Of a stretch of DNA of 64,000 nucleotides, positions 36,453 through 45,521 are shown piece by piece. The stretch is taken from contig NC_013960.1 of assembly GCF_000024725.1 (NCBI RefSeq), positions 2,404,001 through 2,468,000 on the forward strand. Direction: 5' to 3'. How positions within the stretch are numbered: the stretch's first letter is position 1; each line of letters opens with the position of its first letter. The stretch comes from Nitrosococcus halophilus Nc 4. GTDB taxonomy: Bacteria; Pseudomonadota; Gammaproteobacteria; Nitrosococcales; Nitrosococcaceae. Below the pieces are notes generated by a model. That model had not been told where the DNA came from. It did no database searches and saw only the letters and a program-made list of their open reading frames with translations. Position numbers and translations under genes: made by a program.

Positions 36453-36845
36453 TTAGTCCGTACTTGAATCTTTTGTTTCAGGTTCCCTGCGTTGATAGCC
36501 CGCTTGCTGCAAGCGATCTAAATATTCTTGCCAAAGAGGGGTTTGCTCTTGCCCTAGTTTGTAAAGGTACTCCCAAGAGTAAAGGCCGGTATCGTGTCCG
36601 TCATCGAAGCGGAGTTTAACCGCATAATTGCCAACGGGCTCGATGTCTTTGATGTTAACGGTTTCTTTGCCAATGAGGAGGATCTCTTGTCCTGGGCCAT
36701 GCCCCCGGACCTCTGCTGATGGGGAGTAGACCCGTAGAAATTCGCAGGGAAGTGTAAAATGAGCGCCATCGTCAAAGCAGAGTTCAAGCAGGCGGGAGTT
36801 TCGGCGAAGCTTGATCTCTGTAGGTTGGGGGTGCTGTGTTGCCAT
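36453..36845 (-). CDS. DUF971 (gamma-butyrobetaine hydroxylase-like N-terminal) protein
   Basis: 130 aa. The DUF971 pattern is evident: [68 protein letters not shown]. These small domains occur alone in many proteobacteria and are sometimes linked to iron-sulfur proteins; the role here is unknown. It lies between hslU (32 bp) and ubiE (7 bp), a common order in gammaproteobacteria. Confidence 0.9.
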   Translation of the reverse strand: MATQHPQPTEIKLRRNSRLLELCFDDGAHFTLPCEFLRVYSPSAEVRGHGPGQEILLIGKETVNIKDIEPVGNYAVKLRFDDGHDTGLYSWEYLYKLGQEQTPLWQEYLDRLQQAGYQRREPETKDSSTD

Positions 36846-36877
36846 AATTTTGAAGCCAGAGGCGTTGCTAAAGGCTC

Positions 36878-38203
36878 TTAGAGAATATAGCGCGAGAGAT
36901 CTTCATCCTGGGCCAAATCAGCTAGCTGTGTGTCTACATAGGCGGCGTCAATGGTGACTTCTCGACTGGCATGCGCATCCGCTTCAAAGGAGAGTCCTTC
37001 GAGTAGACGTTCCATGACAGTATGCAGGCGCCGAGCACCAATATTCTCCGTACGCTCATTGACGTGCCAAGCGATTTGGGCAATGCGGGCAATTCCATTT
37101 TCGGTGAAATACAAGGAGACTCCCTCAGTCTTGAGTAGGGCGGTATACTGCTCGGTAAGAGAAGCGCTCGGTTCGGTCAAAATACGCACAAAATCATTCA
37201 CACTAAGGGCGCTGAGCTCAACCCGAATGGGTAGACGCCCTTGCAATTCCGGAATGAGATCTGAAGGTTTGGCCAGATGGAAGGCACCTGAAGCAATAAA
37301 TAAGATGTGGTCGGTCCTTACCATGCCATGCTTTGTGGAGACCGTACTTCCCTCTACCATGGGGAGTAAGTCACGCTGCACACCCTCACGAGAGACATCC
37401 GTCCCGGAGACTTCTGAACGCTTGGCGATCTTGTCCATTTCGTCGAGAAATACAATACCATTCTGTTCGACGTTATCCAGGGCGCGCGCCTTTAAGTCCT
37501 CATCATTAATGAGCTTTCCGGCCTCTTCTTCAGTCAGCAATTTGAATGCCTCACGGACCCGCAGCCGACGGGTTCGAGTACGGCTGCCGCCAAGATGTTG
37601 GAACATATTCTGAAGCTGGCTGGTCATTTCCTCCATGCCCGGGGGAGCCATGATTTCCACTCCCATGGAAACAGCCGCTAATTCAACTTCAATTTCCCGG
37701 TCGTCTAATTTTCCCTCCCGCAGCATTTTGCGGAATTTTTGCCGAGTGCTTGAATCCCCTTCTGTTGTTTCACCAGCCATAGCCCGCGAGGGGGGTAAGA
37801 GGGCATTGAGGATTCGCTCCTCTGCCGCATCCTCGGCTCGGTCGCGAACCTTTGCCATTTCCTGTTCGCGAGTCATTTTGATGGCAATGTCCAGCAAATC
37901 ACGGATAATCGATTCCACGTCTCGGCCAACATAGCCGACTTCGGTGAACTTGGTCGCTTCGACCTTAATAAAAGGGGCGTTGGCTAGCTTTGCAAGGCGC
38001 CGGGCAATTTCAGTCTTGCCCACGCCGGTGGGGCCAATCATGAGAATGTTTTTGGGTGTGATCTCATGGCGCAGTTCTTCACTCAGCTGGCGCCGACGCC
38101 AGCGATTACGAAGAGCAACGGCTACAGCTCGTTTAGCTGCCGTTTGGCCGATAATATACTTATCCAGTTCCTGAACGATTTGTCGAGGGGTGAGTTCGGG
38201 CAT
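36878..38203 (-). CDS. hslU: ATP-dependent protease ATPase subunit HslU
   Basis: 441 aa AAA+ unfoldase that feeds HslV. Family start [20 protein letters not shown], Walker [16 protein letters not shown], Walker [16 protein letters not shown], arginine-finger region and the C-terminal tail EDLSRYIL that docks into HslV. ATG 38203 is preferred; an in-frame ATG eight codons upstream would nearly touch hslV. The gap to hslV is 20 bp. Confidence 0.97.
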   Translation of the reverse strand: MPELTPRQIVQELDKYIIGQTAAKRAVAVALRNRWRRRQLSEELRHEITPKNILMIGPTGVGKTEIARRLAKLANAPFIKVEATKFTEVGYVGRDVESIIRDLLDIAIKMTREQEMAKVRDRAEDAAEERILNALLPPSRAMAGETTEGDSSTRQKFRKMLREGKLDDREIEVELAAVSMGVEIMAPPGMEEMTSQLQNMFQHLGGSRTRTRRLRVREAFKLLTEEEAGKLINDEDLKARALDNVEQNGIVFLDEMDKIAKRSEVSGTDVSREGVQRDLLPMVEGSTVSTKHGMVRTDHILFIASGAFHLAKPSDLIPELQGRLPIRVELSALSVNDFVRILTEPSASLTEQYTALLKTEGVSLYFTENGIARIAQIAWHVNERTENIGARRLHTVMERLLEGLSFEADAHASREVTIDAAYVDTQLADLAQDEDLSRYIL

Positions 38204-38223
38204 AATGTCCTGTTTTAGGGGTT

Positions 38224-38784
38224 TCAATCGGAGAGTTCTTCAATGGTTAGGTAGCTGTTGGTATAAATACAGATATCAGCAGCAATATTCAGGGCTTTTT
38301 CGGTAATGGCGCGGGCACTGAGGTCCGTGTTTTCGAGTAGCGCACGGGCCGCCGCTTGGGCATAAGGGCCCCCTGAGCCAATGGCAATCAAGCCATATTC
38401 GGGTTCAATGACATCACCATTCCCCGAGATAATATAAGAAGCCTTGGGGTTAGCCACGGCCAGTAGGGCCTCAAGCCGCCTAAGAGAGCGATCAGAACGC
38501 CAATCCTTGGCTAATTCTACGGCAGCGCGGGTTAGGTTGCCTTGGTGTTTTTCCAATTTAGCCTCAAAGCGCTCAAAGAGCGTAAAGGCATCAGCCGTCC
38601 CGCCGGCAAAGCCGGCAACGACTTGCCCATGAAATAGGCGCCGCACCTTACGGGCATTGCCTTTCATGACAATATCATTCATGCTGACTTGACCATCACC
38701 CCCCATAACAACTTGCTCTTGGCGCCGTACCGAGAGAATGGTTGTGCCTCGAAACTGTTCCAAAGGCTTATGCTCCTCGTTCAA
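38224..38784 (-). CDS. hslV: ATP-dependent protease peptidase subunit HslV
   Basis: 186 aa, a proteasome-like threonine peptidase. The catalytic Thr should be exposed by removal of the first 13 residues (cleavage in [11 protein letters not shown], Thr14), a longer leader than the single Met of the E. coli protein. [20 protein letters not shown] and [19 protein letters not shown] follow as expected. Partner hslU lies directly downstream. Confidence 0.96.
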   Translation of the reverse strand: MNEEHKPLEQFRGTTILSVRRQEQVVMGGDGQVSMNDIVMKGNARKVRRLFHGQVVAGFAGGTADAFTLFERFEAKLEKHQGNLTRAAVELAKDWRSDRSLRRLEALLAVANPKASYIISGNGDVIEPEYGLIAIGSGGPYAQAAARALLENTDLSARAITEKALNIAADICIYTNSYLTIEELSD

Positions 38785-38893
38785 ATTGTTTCTTAGCTTT
38801 TAGATTCTACACCAAGAAGCGTATTCCACACTATGCACCGGTAAGAGGGCATAAATTGGAAGGCTCCCCATTTCCTTCAGTGGTTTTCCTCTG

Positions 38894-39883
38894 TCAGCCA
38901 CGTGCCAACAGTTTATATTCCCAGTCTAACGAAGTTTTGACGATAAAATCCAGGTTATCATACTGCGGTTGCCAACCTAATACGCCCCGGATTTGTTCAG
39001 CAGCAGCGATTAAGCGAGGTGGATCGCCGGGGCGGCGGGCACATTTCACTACCTTTAGAGGGCGGCCATGAACACGTTGGACGGCGTCAAGTACTTCGCG
39101 GACGCTGTAGCCATGACCGTAGCCACAGTTTAAGATAGTAGATTGGTTGCCTTGTTTAAGATAGTCCAGGGCTAAAATATGAGCTTTTGCTAAATCCTCC
39201 ACGTGAATATAGTCGCGGATTCCCGTGCCATCGGGGGTGGGATAATCGGTACCAAAGATAGATACTTGATCTCGCTTTCCTACCGCAGCTTCACAAGCAA
39301 CTTTGATGAGTAATGTGGCTTCACGGGTTGACTGACCAATACGTCCGGTGGGGTCGGAACCGGCAACATTAAAATAGCGAAGAATCACATAATTAAGATT
39401 GCTTGCTTGAGATAAATCGCGTAGCATCCATTCGCTCATTAGTTTGGAAGTGCCATAGGGATTGATAGGGGCAGTCGGGGTGTCCTCGGTAACCAAGGGA
39501 GTAGAGGGGGTGCCATAGGTGGCCGCGGTGGAGGAGAAGATAAAGTATTTTACTCCTGCCGCCGTGCAGCACTCTAGGAGATTCCGGGTGTGGCAAGTAT
39601 TATTGGCGTAATACTTGAGTGGATTAGCAACGGATTCTGGGACGACAGTGTGGGCGGCAAAGTGCATTACGGTGTCTACCTGGTACTCTTTCAGAAGGCT
39701 TCTTACCAGTTCGCTGTCTTTAGTGTTTCCAATCACGAGATCGGCGTTGATAACAGCATCGGCAAAACCCGTTGAGAGGTTATCTAGGACGACGACGCGA
39801 TGAGACATCGCGGTCAGCTGCTGGACCACATGGCTGCCGATGTAGCCTGCGCCGCCAGTGACGAGTATTCCTTTTTGTGCCAT
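38894..39883 (-). CDS. galE: UDP-glucose 4-epimerase GalE
   Basis: 329 aa short-chain dehydrogenase/epimerase. NAD-binding motif ILVTGGAGYIGSHVVQQL at the N-terminus, catalytic Ser-Thr region (FSSTAATYG) and YxxxK as NPYGTSKLMSEWML; the substrate loop is GTGIRDYIHVEDLAKAHILA. It supplies UDP-galactose for envelope polysaccharides. It stands alone, 109 bp from hslV and before the tRNA cluster. The 39884-40060 gap shows nothing I can name. Confidence 0.95.
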   Translation of the reverse strand: MAQKGILVTGGAGYIGSHVVQQLTAMSHRVVVLDNLSTGFADAVINADLVIGNTKDSELVRSLLKEYQVDTVMHFAAHTVVPESVANPLKYYANNTCHTRNLLECCTAAGVKYFIFSSTAATYGTPSTPLVTEDTPTAPINPYGTSKLMSEWMLRDLSQASNLNYVILRYFNVAGSDPTGRIGQSTREATLLIKVACEAAVGKRDQVSIFGTDYPTPDGTGIRDYIHVEDLAKAHILALDYLKQGNQSTILNCGYGHGYSVREVLDAVQRVHGRPLKVVKCARRPGDPPRLIAAAEQIRGVLGWQPQYDNLDFIVKTSLDWEYKLLARG

Positions 39884-40060
39884 AGCTTTAAATCTCCAAT
39901 CTCGGTAAAATGCTTATTTTATGTATTAACTGCCGTGGTTGTAATAGGGGGTAGAATAGGCAATCACCAATAGGGGGTTATCGTCATAAAATCAAGCTTG
40001 GAAGCATATCTGGTATTGACATTACAGCAAGAATGCACAAGAATATTATGTTTACGTCTG

Positions 40061-40145
40061 GGAGGGGTTCCCGAGCGGTCAAAGGGATCAGACTGTAAAT
40101 CTGACGGCTCAGCCTTCGGAGGTTCGAATCCTCCCCCCTCCACCA
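40061..40145 (+). tRNA. tRNA-Tyr (anticodon GTA)
   Basis: An 85-nt class II cloverleaf with a long variable arm. Acceptor GGAGGGG pairs with CCCCTCC, anticodon loop ACTGTAAATC gives GTA, T-loop GGTTCGAATCC, and CCA is encoded. First of three tRNAs in the tRNA-tuf operon. Confidence 0.96.
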
Positions 40146-40205
40146 GCTCCAAGTGACGGGAGGAGTAACCTCTTAGATGAATCCTGCTAACCTTTGAATA
40201 CATTA

Positions 40206-40279
<74 letters not shown>

Positions 40280-40336
40280 TGACTCGGGTTAAGTTGGTCC
40301 CTAGGTGCATTTTTCGTAGGTGTATGATGTTGCTAC

Positions 40337-40412
<76 letters not shown>

Positions 40413-40498
40413 AAAAAAATTTTGAATAACATATCAGTCATGTCGCAATTATTGCGTTGTCAGGTTTATGTGACTCTCAGGTAAGGGGGTATCCATCC

Positions 40499-41689
40499 AT
40501 GTCCAAGGCGAAATTTGAGCGGAAGAAGCCGCATATCAACGTAGGCACGATTGGTCACGTAGACCATGGTAAGACGACGTTAACGGCGGCGTTGACGAGG
40601 GTGTTAGCGGAGCAATATGGAGGGGAGTTTAGGGCCTATGATCAGATAGACAACGCGCCGGAGGAGCGGGAGCGAGGGATTACGATAGCGACGGCGCACG
40701 TGGAATATGAGACGGAGGCTCGCCACTATGCGCACGTGGACTGTCCTGGTCATGCGGATTATGTGAAGAACATGATTACGGGTGCGGCGCAGATGGACGG
40801 GGCGATATTGGTGGTATCGGCGGCGGATGGTCCGATGCCGCAGACGCGGGAGCATATTTTGTTGGCGCGTCAGGTGGGGGTCCCGTTCATTTTGGTGTAT
40901 TTGAACAAGGCGGACATGGTGGACGACCCGGAGCTATTGGAGCTTGTGGAGATGGAGGTTCGGGAGCTGTTGGACAGTTACCAGTTTCCGGGGGATGACA
41001 CACCGATAGTGGTGGGCAGTGCGTTGAAGGCTTTGGAAGGGGACACGAGCGAGATAGGGATTCCGTCGATATTGAAGTTAGTGGAGGCGATGGATGCGTA
41101 TATTCCGGAGCCCCAGCGTGCGGTGGACCAGCCATTTTTGATGCCGATAGAGGATGTGTTTTCGATATCGGGCCGGGGGACGGTGGTGACGGGCCGCGTG
41201 GAGCGAGGGATTGTCAAGGTGGGTGATGAGATAGAGATCGTAGGGATGCGGGAGACGCAGAAGACGACCTGTACGGGAGTGGAGATGTTTCGCAAGCTCT
41301 TGGACGAGGGTCGAGCGGGGGACAATGTGGGGGTCTTGTTGCGGGGGACCAAGCGCGAGGATGTGGAGCGCGGGCAGGTACTTGCCAAGCCGGGTTCGAT
41401 TACGCCGCACACGAAGTTTCATGCGGAGGTGTATGTTCTTTCCAAGGATGAGGGGGGTCGGCACACGCCGTTTTTCACGGGGTATCGTCCGCAGTTTTAT
41501 TTTCGGACCACGGATGTGACCGGCGCCATTGATTTGCCCGAGGGGGTGGAGATGGTGATGCCGGGGGATAATATTCAGATGACGGTCAGTTTGATTGCGC
41601 CCATTGCGATGGAGGAGGGCTTGCGTTTTGCGGTCCGCGAAGGGGGGCGTACGGTAGGGGCCGGCGTCGTCAGTAAAGTTATTGAGTAA
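40499..41689 (+). CDS. tuf: Elongation factor Tu, copy 1
   Basis: 396 aa GTPase that brings aminoacyl-tRNA to the ribosome. P-loop [14 protein letters not shown], switch 2 DCPGHADY and the NKADM motif are present. ATG 40499 gives the standard [23 protein letters not shown] lies just upstream, and the longer frame from 40457 is not needed. It is the same as copy 2 (57151-58341) at every base from the second base of the start codon to the stop. Codon use is strongly NNG (GCG, ACG, TTG, GGG), unlike the neighbouring genes. Confidence 0.98.
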   Translation: MSKAKFERKKPHINVGTIGHVDHGKTTLTAALTRVLAEQYGGEFRAYDQIDNAPEERERGITIATAHVEYETEARHYAHVDCPGHADYVKNMITGAAQMDGAILVVSAADGPMPQTREHILLARQVGVPFILVYLNKADMVDDPELLELVEMEVRELLDSYQFPGDDTPIVVGSALKALEGDTSEIGIPSILKLVEAMDAYIPEPQRAVDQPFLMPIEDVFSISGRGTVVTGRVERGIVKVGDEIEIVGMRETQKTTCTGVEMFRKLLDEGRAGDNVGVLLRGTKREDVERGQVLAKPGSITPHTKFHAEVYVLSKDEGGRHTPFFTGYRPQFYFRTTDVTGAIDLPEGVEMVMPGDNIQMTVSLIAPIAMEEGLRFAVREGGRTVGAGVVSKVIE

Positions 41690-41699
41690 ACGTAGGAGC

Positions 41700-41749
41700 A
41701 GGGGCGAGTTTGAAGTATCATCTGAGTAATTCATTCAGTTTCCGCCCCT
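41700..41749 (+). terminator. Hairpin after tuf copy 1
   Basis: AGGGGCG (41700-41706) pairs with CGCCCCT (41743-41749) around a long loop that contains a small CTG/CAG stem; ATCTTATTTCT follows. It is a plausible but not strong intrinsic terminator before tRNA-Trp. Confidence 0.5.
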
Positions 41750-41797
41750 ATCTTATTTCTAGTGTTTATTGTGTCAATAGTTCTGTTTACTTTAACT

Positions 41798-41873
41798 AGG
41801 CCAGTAGCTCAATAGGCAGAGCGGCGGTCTCCAAAACCGCAGGTTGGGGGTTCGATTCCCTCCTGGCCTGCCA
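41798..41873 (+). tRNA. tRNA-Trp (anticodon CCA)
   Basis: A 76-nt cloverleaf. Acceptor AGGCCAG pairs with CTGGCCT, anticodon loop CTCCAAA gives CCA, T-loop GGTTCGATTCC, CCA end encoded. The place between tuf and secE is common in bacteria. Confidence 0.96.
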
Positions 41874-41949
41874 TCTAGTTAAGTATTCACGCAAGGGTTT
41901 TTTTACCAGATTAAATATATTAACGCCGTCTTTGGTTTCCGAAATTATT

Positions 41950-42288
41950 ATGGCAGACACCATTAAACTTGCGGTCGCAATATTGTTGCTAGGTACCGCT
42001 ATTGGGCTATTTTATTATTTTAATGAGCAATCTACGCTTTTGCGTGTGCTAGGGCTACTTACCGCAGTGGGCATTTCGTTGGCAATCTTGGCAAAAACGA
42101 CCCGGGGTCAAGCTGCGTTGAGCTTTGCTGGGGAGACCCGAACCGAGTTTCGGAAAGTCGTTTGGCCGTCACGACAAGAAACTATTCGTACAACGCTTAT
42201 TGTGTTGCTAATGGTAATGGTGATGGCAAGCATACTGTGGCTGTTTGATACGCTGCTGATGTGGATTGTCCGTCTATTGACCGGGTAG
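41950..42288 (+). CDS. secE: Preprotein translocase subunit SecE
   Basis: 112 aa with three membrane helices (LAVAILLLGTAIGLFYYF, LLRVLGLLTAVGISLAILA and the last LIVLLMVMVMASILWLF), as in enteric SecE. The essential amphipathic motif is ETRTEFRKVVWPSRQETIRT. The ATG at 41950 is preferred over a TTG at 41932. nusG follows after 9 bp. Confidence 0.95.
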   Translation: MADTIKLAVAILLLGTAIGLFYYFNEQSTLLRVLGLLTAVGISLAILAKTTRGQAALSFAGETRTEFRKVVWPSRQETIRTTLIVLLMVMVMASILWLFDTLLMWIVRLLTG

Positions 42289-42297
42289 GGGGTTAAG

Positions 42298-42831
42298 GTG
42301 GCCAAGCGCTGGTATGTGGTCCAGGCTTTCTCTGGTTTCGAACAGCAAGTGAAGCGCTCCCTTGAGGAGCGAATTCGCCGTTATGGGCTGCAGGAAAAAT
42401 TTGGGGATATCCTGGTGCCGACAGAGGAGGTCGTTGAAATGCGCGAGGGCCAAAAGCGTAAAAGTGAGCGTAAGTTCTTCCCTGGATATGTCTTGGTTCA
42501 AATGGAAATGAGCGATGAGACCTGGCATTTAGTAAGGGATGTTCCGCGGGTGCTCGGTTTTATTGGGGGAACTAGCGATAAACCGGCGCCGATCACGGAT
42601 GCTGAAGCCGAAAAGATACTAGAGCGGGTCCGGGAAGGGGCAGAGCAGCCAAGGCCAAAAATACTATTTGAGCCCGGTGAGATGGTGCGGGTAGTAGAGG
42701 GGCCTTTTACTGATTTCAACGGCGTGGTTGAAGAAGTCAATTACGAAAAAAATAAGCTTCGAGTGGCGGTGTTGATTTTTGGGCGATCCACCCCGGTTGA
42801 ACTCGATTTTGGACAAGTTGAAAAAAGATAG
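42298..42831 (+). CDS. nusG: Transcription termination/antitermination factor NusG
   Basis: 177 aa from GTG 42298. The N-terminal NGN domain ([40 protein letters not shown]) binds RNA polymerase. The C-terminal KOW domain ([20 protein letters not shown]) binds Rho or S10. It is coupled to secE. Confidence 0.97.
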   Translation: MAKRWYVVQAFSGFEQQVKRSLEERIRRYGLQEKFGDILVPTEEVVEMREGQKRKSERKFFPGYVLVQMEMSDETWHLVRDVPRVLGFIGGTSDKPAPITDAEAEKILERVREGAEQPRPKILFEPGEMVRVVEGPFTDFNGVVEEVNYEKNKLRVAVLIFGRSTPVELDFGQVEKR

Positions 42832-42915
42832 TGGTAGTGGCTAGGAATCTGGCTGTCTAGAGGATAAGGCTTCGGGGAGGCGAGAGCGCCGTTTGCACCC
42901 GATAGGAGCAAAACC

Positions 42916-43347
42916 ATGGCAAAGAAGATAGAAGCTTATATTAGGCTGCAAGTACCCGCCGGACAGGCCAATCCAAGCCCTCCGGTAGGCCCGGCTTTGG
43001 GTCAGCGCGGCGTTAACATTATGGAGTTCTGCAAGGCATTCAACGCCCAGACCCAAGGTTTGGAGCAGGGCATGCCTATACCGGTGGTGATTACGGTTTA
43101 TTCTGACCGTAGTTTTACCTTCGTGACCAAGACACCGCCAGCTTCTGTTCTGCTTAAAAAGGCAGCGGGAGTCACCTCTGGGAGTAGCCAACCTAATACC
43201 AATAAGGTGGGTAAGGTAACCCGTGCTCAACTGGAGGAAATTGCGGAAACAAAAATGCCTGATTTGACTGCGGCAGATAAGGATGCAGCCGTCCGCACTA
43301 TTGCCGGTAGCGCACGCAGTATGGGTCTGGAAACGGAGGGGGTCTAA
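42916..43347 (+). CDS. rplK: 50S ribosomal protein L11
   Basis: 143 aa. The N-terminal proline-rich loop ([38 protein letters not shown]) and the C-terminal rRNA-binding domain ([13 protein letters not shown] end) are canonical. The 84-bp leader after nusG can fold (GGCGAGAGCGCC) and is where L1 would be expected to repress the rplK-rplA unit. rplA starts 3 bp after the stop. Confidence 0.97.
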   Translation: MAKKIEAYIRLQVPAGQANPSPPVGPALGQRGVNIMEFCKAFNAQTQGLEQGMPIPVVITVYSDRSFTFVTKTPPASVLLKKAAGVTSGSSQPNTNKVGKVTRAQLEEIAETKMPDLTAADKDAAVRTIAGSARSMGLETEGV

Positions 43348-43350
43348 GCC

Positions 43351-44046
43351 ATGGCTAAAATGGGTAAGCGGCTAGCTGGGATTCGGGAAAAGTTGGAGCC
43401 GGGGAAGGTCTATTCGGTAGAGGAAGCCATAAGCCTGCTTAAAGAGGCCGCAACGGCTAAATTTGAAGAATCAGTCGATGCCGCTGTTAACCTTGGCGTA
43501 GATCCGCGCAAGTCTGATCAAGTGGTCCGTGGTTCAACGGTATTGCCTAATGGTATTGGTAAAACAGTGCGTGTGGCGGTCTTTACCCAGGGCGCTAATG
43601 CTGATGCGGCAAAAGAAGCAGGGGCCGATGTCGTTGGGCTTGAGGATTTGGCTGAGAAGGTAAAGGCTGGCGAAACCGACTTTGATGTGGTCATTGCATC
43701 TCCAGATGCCATGCGCGTAGTAGGGCAGTTGGGTCCCATCCTAGGACCTCGTGGGCTGATGCCCAACCCCAAGGTGGGAACGGTGACCACTGATGTGGTT
43801 GGTGCTGTGACTAAGGCTAAAGCAGGGCAGGTTCGTTACCGGACGGACAAGGCGGGCATCATTCATTGTTCAATTGGCAAAGTCTCATTTGAGGTCGGTG
43901 CGCTTAAGCAAAATCTTCAAGCCCTGGTTGAAGATCTCAGGAAGCTGAAGCCTGCCTCGGCGAAAGGCGTGTACCTAAAAAAACTGACTTTGTCTACTAC
44001 TATGGGCCCTGGTATAGCTGTGGATCAAGCGACCCTTTCAGATTAG
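43351..44046 (+). CDS. rplA: 50S ribosomal protein L1
   Basis: 231 aa. The signature [20 protein letters not shown] is exact, with [19 protein letters not shown] upstream and the C-terminal [18 protein letters not shown]1 builds the mobile stalk at the E site and represses its own operon. It is followed by the 296-bp L10 leader region. Confidence 0.97.
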   Translation: MAKMGKRLAGIREKLEPGKVYSVEEAISLLKEAATAKFEESVDAAVNLGVDPRKSDQVVRGSTVLPNGIGKTVRVAVFTQGANADAAKEAGADVVGLEDLAEKVKAGETDFDVVIASPDAMRVVGQLGPILGPRGLMPNPKVGTVTTDVVGAVTKAKAGQVRYRTDKAGIIHCSIGKVSFEVGALKQNLQALVEDLRKLKPASAKGVYLKKLTLSTTMGPGIAVDQATLSD

Positions 44047-44342
44047 GTGGGGCGAATTTTTTAACATTTGAGTTCATCGTTTCGATGATGGGCTCTGTTT
44101 GTTGAGGGTGTTAGAGGGCCGCCTACGAATATATCCGTAGGCTGTCTAAGACCGCAGGCGTGTTGAGCTTAATAGGTTGGCGGGAGGCCAACTGGCCTGC
44201 GCAGACGGTAGGCCCTGCTACTACTACGGAATGTTGTGGCAACGGCTGCCGTAAATTGGGAAGGTTGAGGATATTTCGACCTCCAATAGGTACTTATCTA
44301 TGGACAGGGATGTGGCAGAAATTAATTAAGGAGGCAATAAGG
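44047..44342 (+). promoter_or_regulatory. L10 leader (autoregulatory region before rplJ)
   Basis: A 296-bp non-coding stretch between rplA and rplJ, rich in pairing segments (for example GCCTACGaatatatCCGTAGGC and GGCGGGAGGCCAACTGGCCTG). In gammaproteobacteria this place holds the rplJL promoter and the RNA site bound by the L10-L12 complex. The frame is open upstream of rplJ from 44160 but has no protein-like content. Confidence 0.7.
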
Positions 44343-44870
44343 TTGAGTCTTAATCTGGAAGCAAAAAAGGCTGTTGTTGCCGAGGTGGCGGCAGTTGCCT
44401 CTCAAGCTCATTCCGCTGTTGCTGCTGAGTATCGTGGACTGACTGTTGCTGAGATGACAAAGTTGCGGACAGCTGCCCGCGAGGGAAAAGTTTATCTGCG
44501 TGTGGTGCGTAATACGTTAGCGTCTCGTGCCCTGGAAGGAACCGAATTCGAGTGCATGCGCGATGGTTTAAGAGGACCCTTGATGCTGGCGTTTTCTCGC
44601 GAGGATCCTAGTGCTGCAGCGCGGCTGATTCGAGATTTTGGCAAGGAGCATGCCAAGCTTGTAGTGAAGATGGGCTGTCTTGGCGGTAGGTTGTTGCCCC
44701 CTGAGCAGGTCAAGGCCCTAGCGGAAATGCCTACTAAGGAGCAGTCAATTGCTATGCTTATGGGGGTTTTGCAAGCGCCGATCAGCAAGTTTGTCCGCAC
44801 CTTGGCTGAGCCAACAGCGAAGTTGGTGCGCACCGTTGCTGCTGTGCGGGATCAAAAACAAGCGACCTGA
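44343..44870 (+). CDS. rplJ: 50S ribosomal protein L10
   Basis: 175 aa. The start is TTG 44343 (family start xSLNLEAKKAVVAEVAAVAS), placed 7 bp after a strong AAGGAGG; the frame is open upstream into the leader. L10 anchors the L7/L12 stalk. VVRNTLASRALEGTEFE and the C-terminal L12-binding helix (ISKFVRTLAEPTAKLVRTVA) are as expected. rplL follows after 69 bp. Confidence 0.95.
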   Translation: MSLNLEAKKAVVAEVAAVASQAHSAVAAEYRGLTVAEMTKLRTAAREGKVYLRVVRNTLASRALEGTEFECMRDGLRGPLMLAFSREDPSAAARLIRDFGKEHAKLVVKMGCLGGRLLPPEQVKALAEMPTKEQSIAMLMGVLQAPISKFVRTLAEPTAKLVRTVAAVRDQKQAT

Positions 44871-44939
44871 ATTCGCGGTTAGAAGGGTGTTTGGAGCTTA
44901 GGCAACATTCTGTATTAAGCAAGGTTTACGGAGTTAACG

Positions 44940-45323
44940 ATGGCTGTAACGAAAGAAGAAATCTTAGAAACGATTTCGAATATGACTGTCATGGATGTGG
45001 TTGAATTGATTGAAGCCATGGAGGAAAAATTTGGGGTTAGCGCTGCTGCTCCAGTGGCGGCGGTGGCTGCGCCTGCAGCCGGTGCTGAGGCAGGGGCTGC
45101 AGCTGAAGAAAAAACAGAGTTTGATGTGGTAATGACAAGCTTTGGTTCTAATAAGGTGCAAGTCATTAAAGCGGTGCGTGGTGTCACGGGTCTTGGCCTT
45201 AAGGAAGCTAAAGAATTGGTAGAAGGCGCGCCTTCAGCAGTTAAGGAGGGAGTCTCTAAAGATGAAGCTGAAGATGTCAAGAAGCAACTGGAGGAGGCAG
45301 GCGCCAGCGTCGAGGTTAAATAA
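44940..45323 (+). CDS. rplL: 50S ribosomal protein L7/L12
   Basis: 127 aa. N-terminal dimer helices ([20 protein letters not shown]), an Ala-rich hinge, and the factor-binding domain [40 protein letters not shown]. Normal length. An attenuator-like hairpin follows 42 bp later. Confidence 0.98.
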   Translation: MAVTKEEILETISNMTVMDVVELIEAMEEKFGVSAAAPVAAVAAPAAGAEAGAAAEEKTEFDVVMTSFGSNKVQVIKAVRGVTGLGLKEAKELVEGAPSAVKEGVSKDEAEDVKKQLEEAGASVEVK

Positions 45324-45365
45324 CGCGACAGCGCGATTGTTTATTATCCGTGTGAACGGAAAATT

Positions 45366-45394
45366 GGCTGGTGGCGGTAGCCACCAGCCTTTTT
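45366..45394 (+). terminator. Attenuator between rplL and rpoB
   Basis: A perfect 10-bp stem, GGCTGGTGGC-ggta-GCCACCAGCC, followed directly by TTTTT. It has the form of an intrinsic terminator and sits where E. coli has the partial rplL-rpoB attenuator, so it should lower rpoBC expression relative to rplJL. Confidence 0.88.
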
Positions 45395-45521
45395 CCGTTT
45401 CTTTAGTTTCTGCCAAGCATGGGGCTTGGTAGGAATAGTGACCCGTCTCTAGAGAGTGCCAGCAACGCGGTGGTTACCCGCTGCTGGTTTTTTGATAGCA
45501 GGCACTCGCCGAGGTGATAAG

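Noticed and set aside
44160-44342. N-terminal extension of L10
   Set aside because: L10 proteins begin at the SLNLEAKK segment; a strong ribosome site precedes TTG 44343, and the upstream part is the structured leader.
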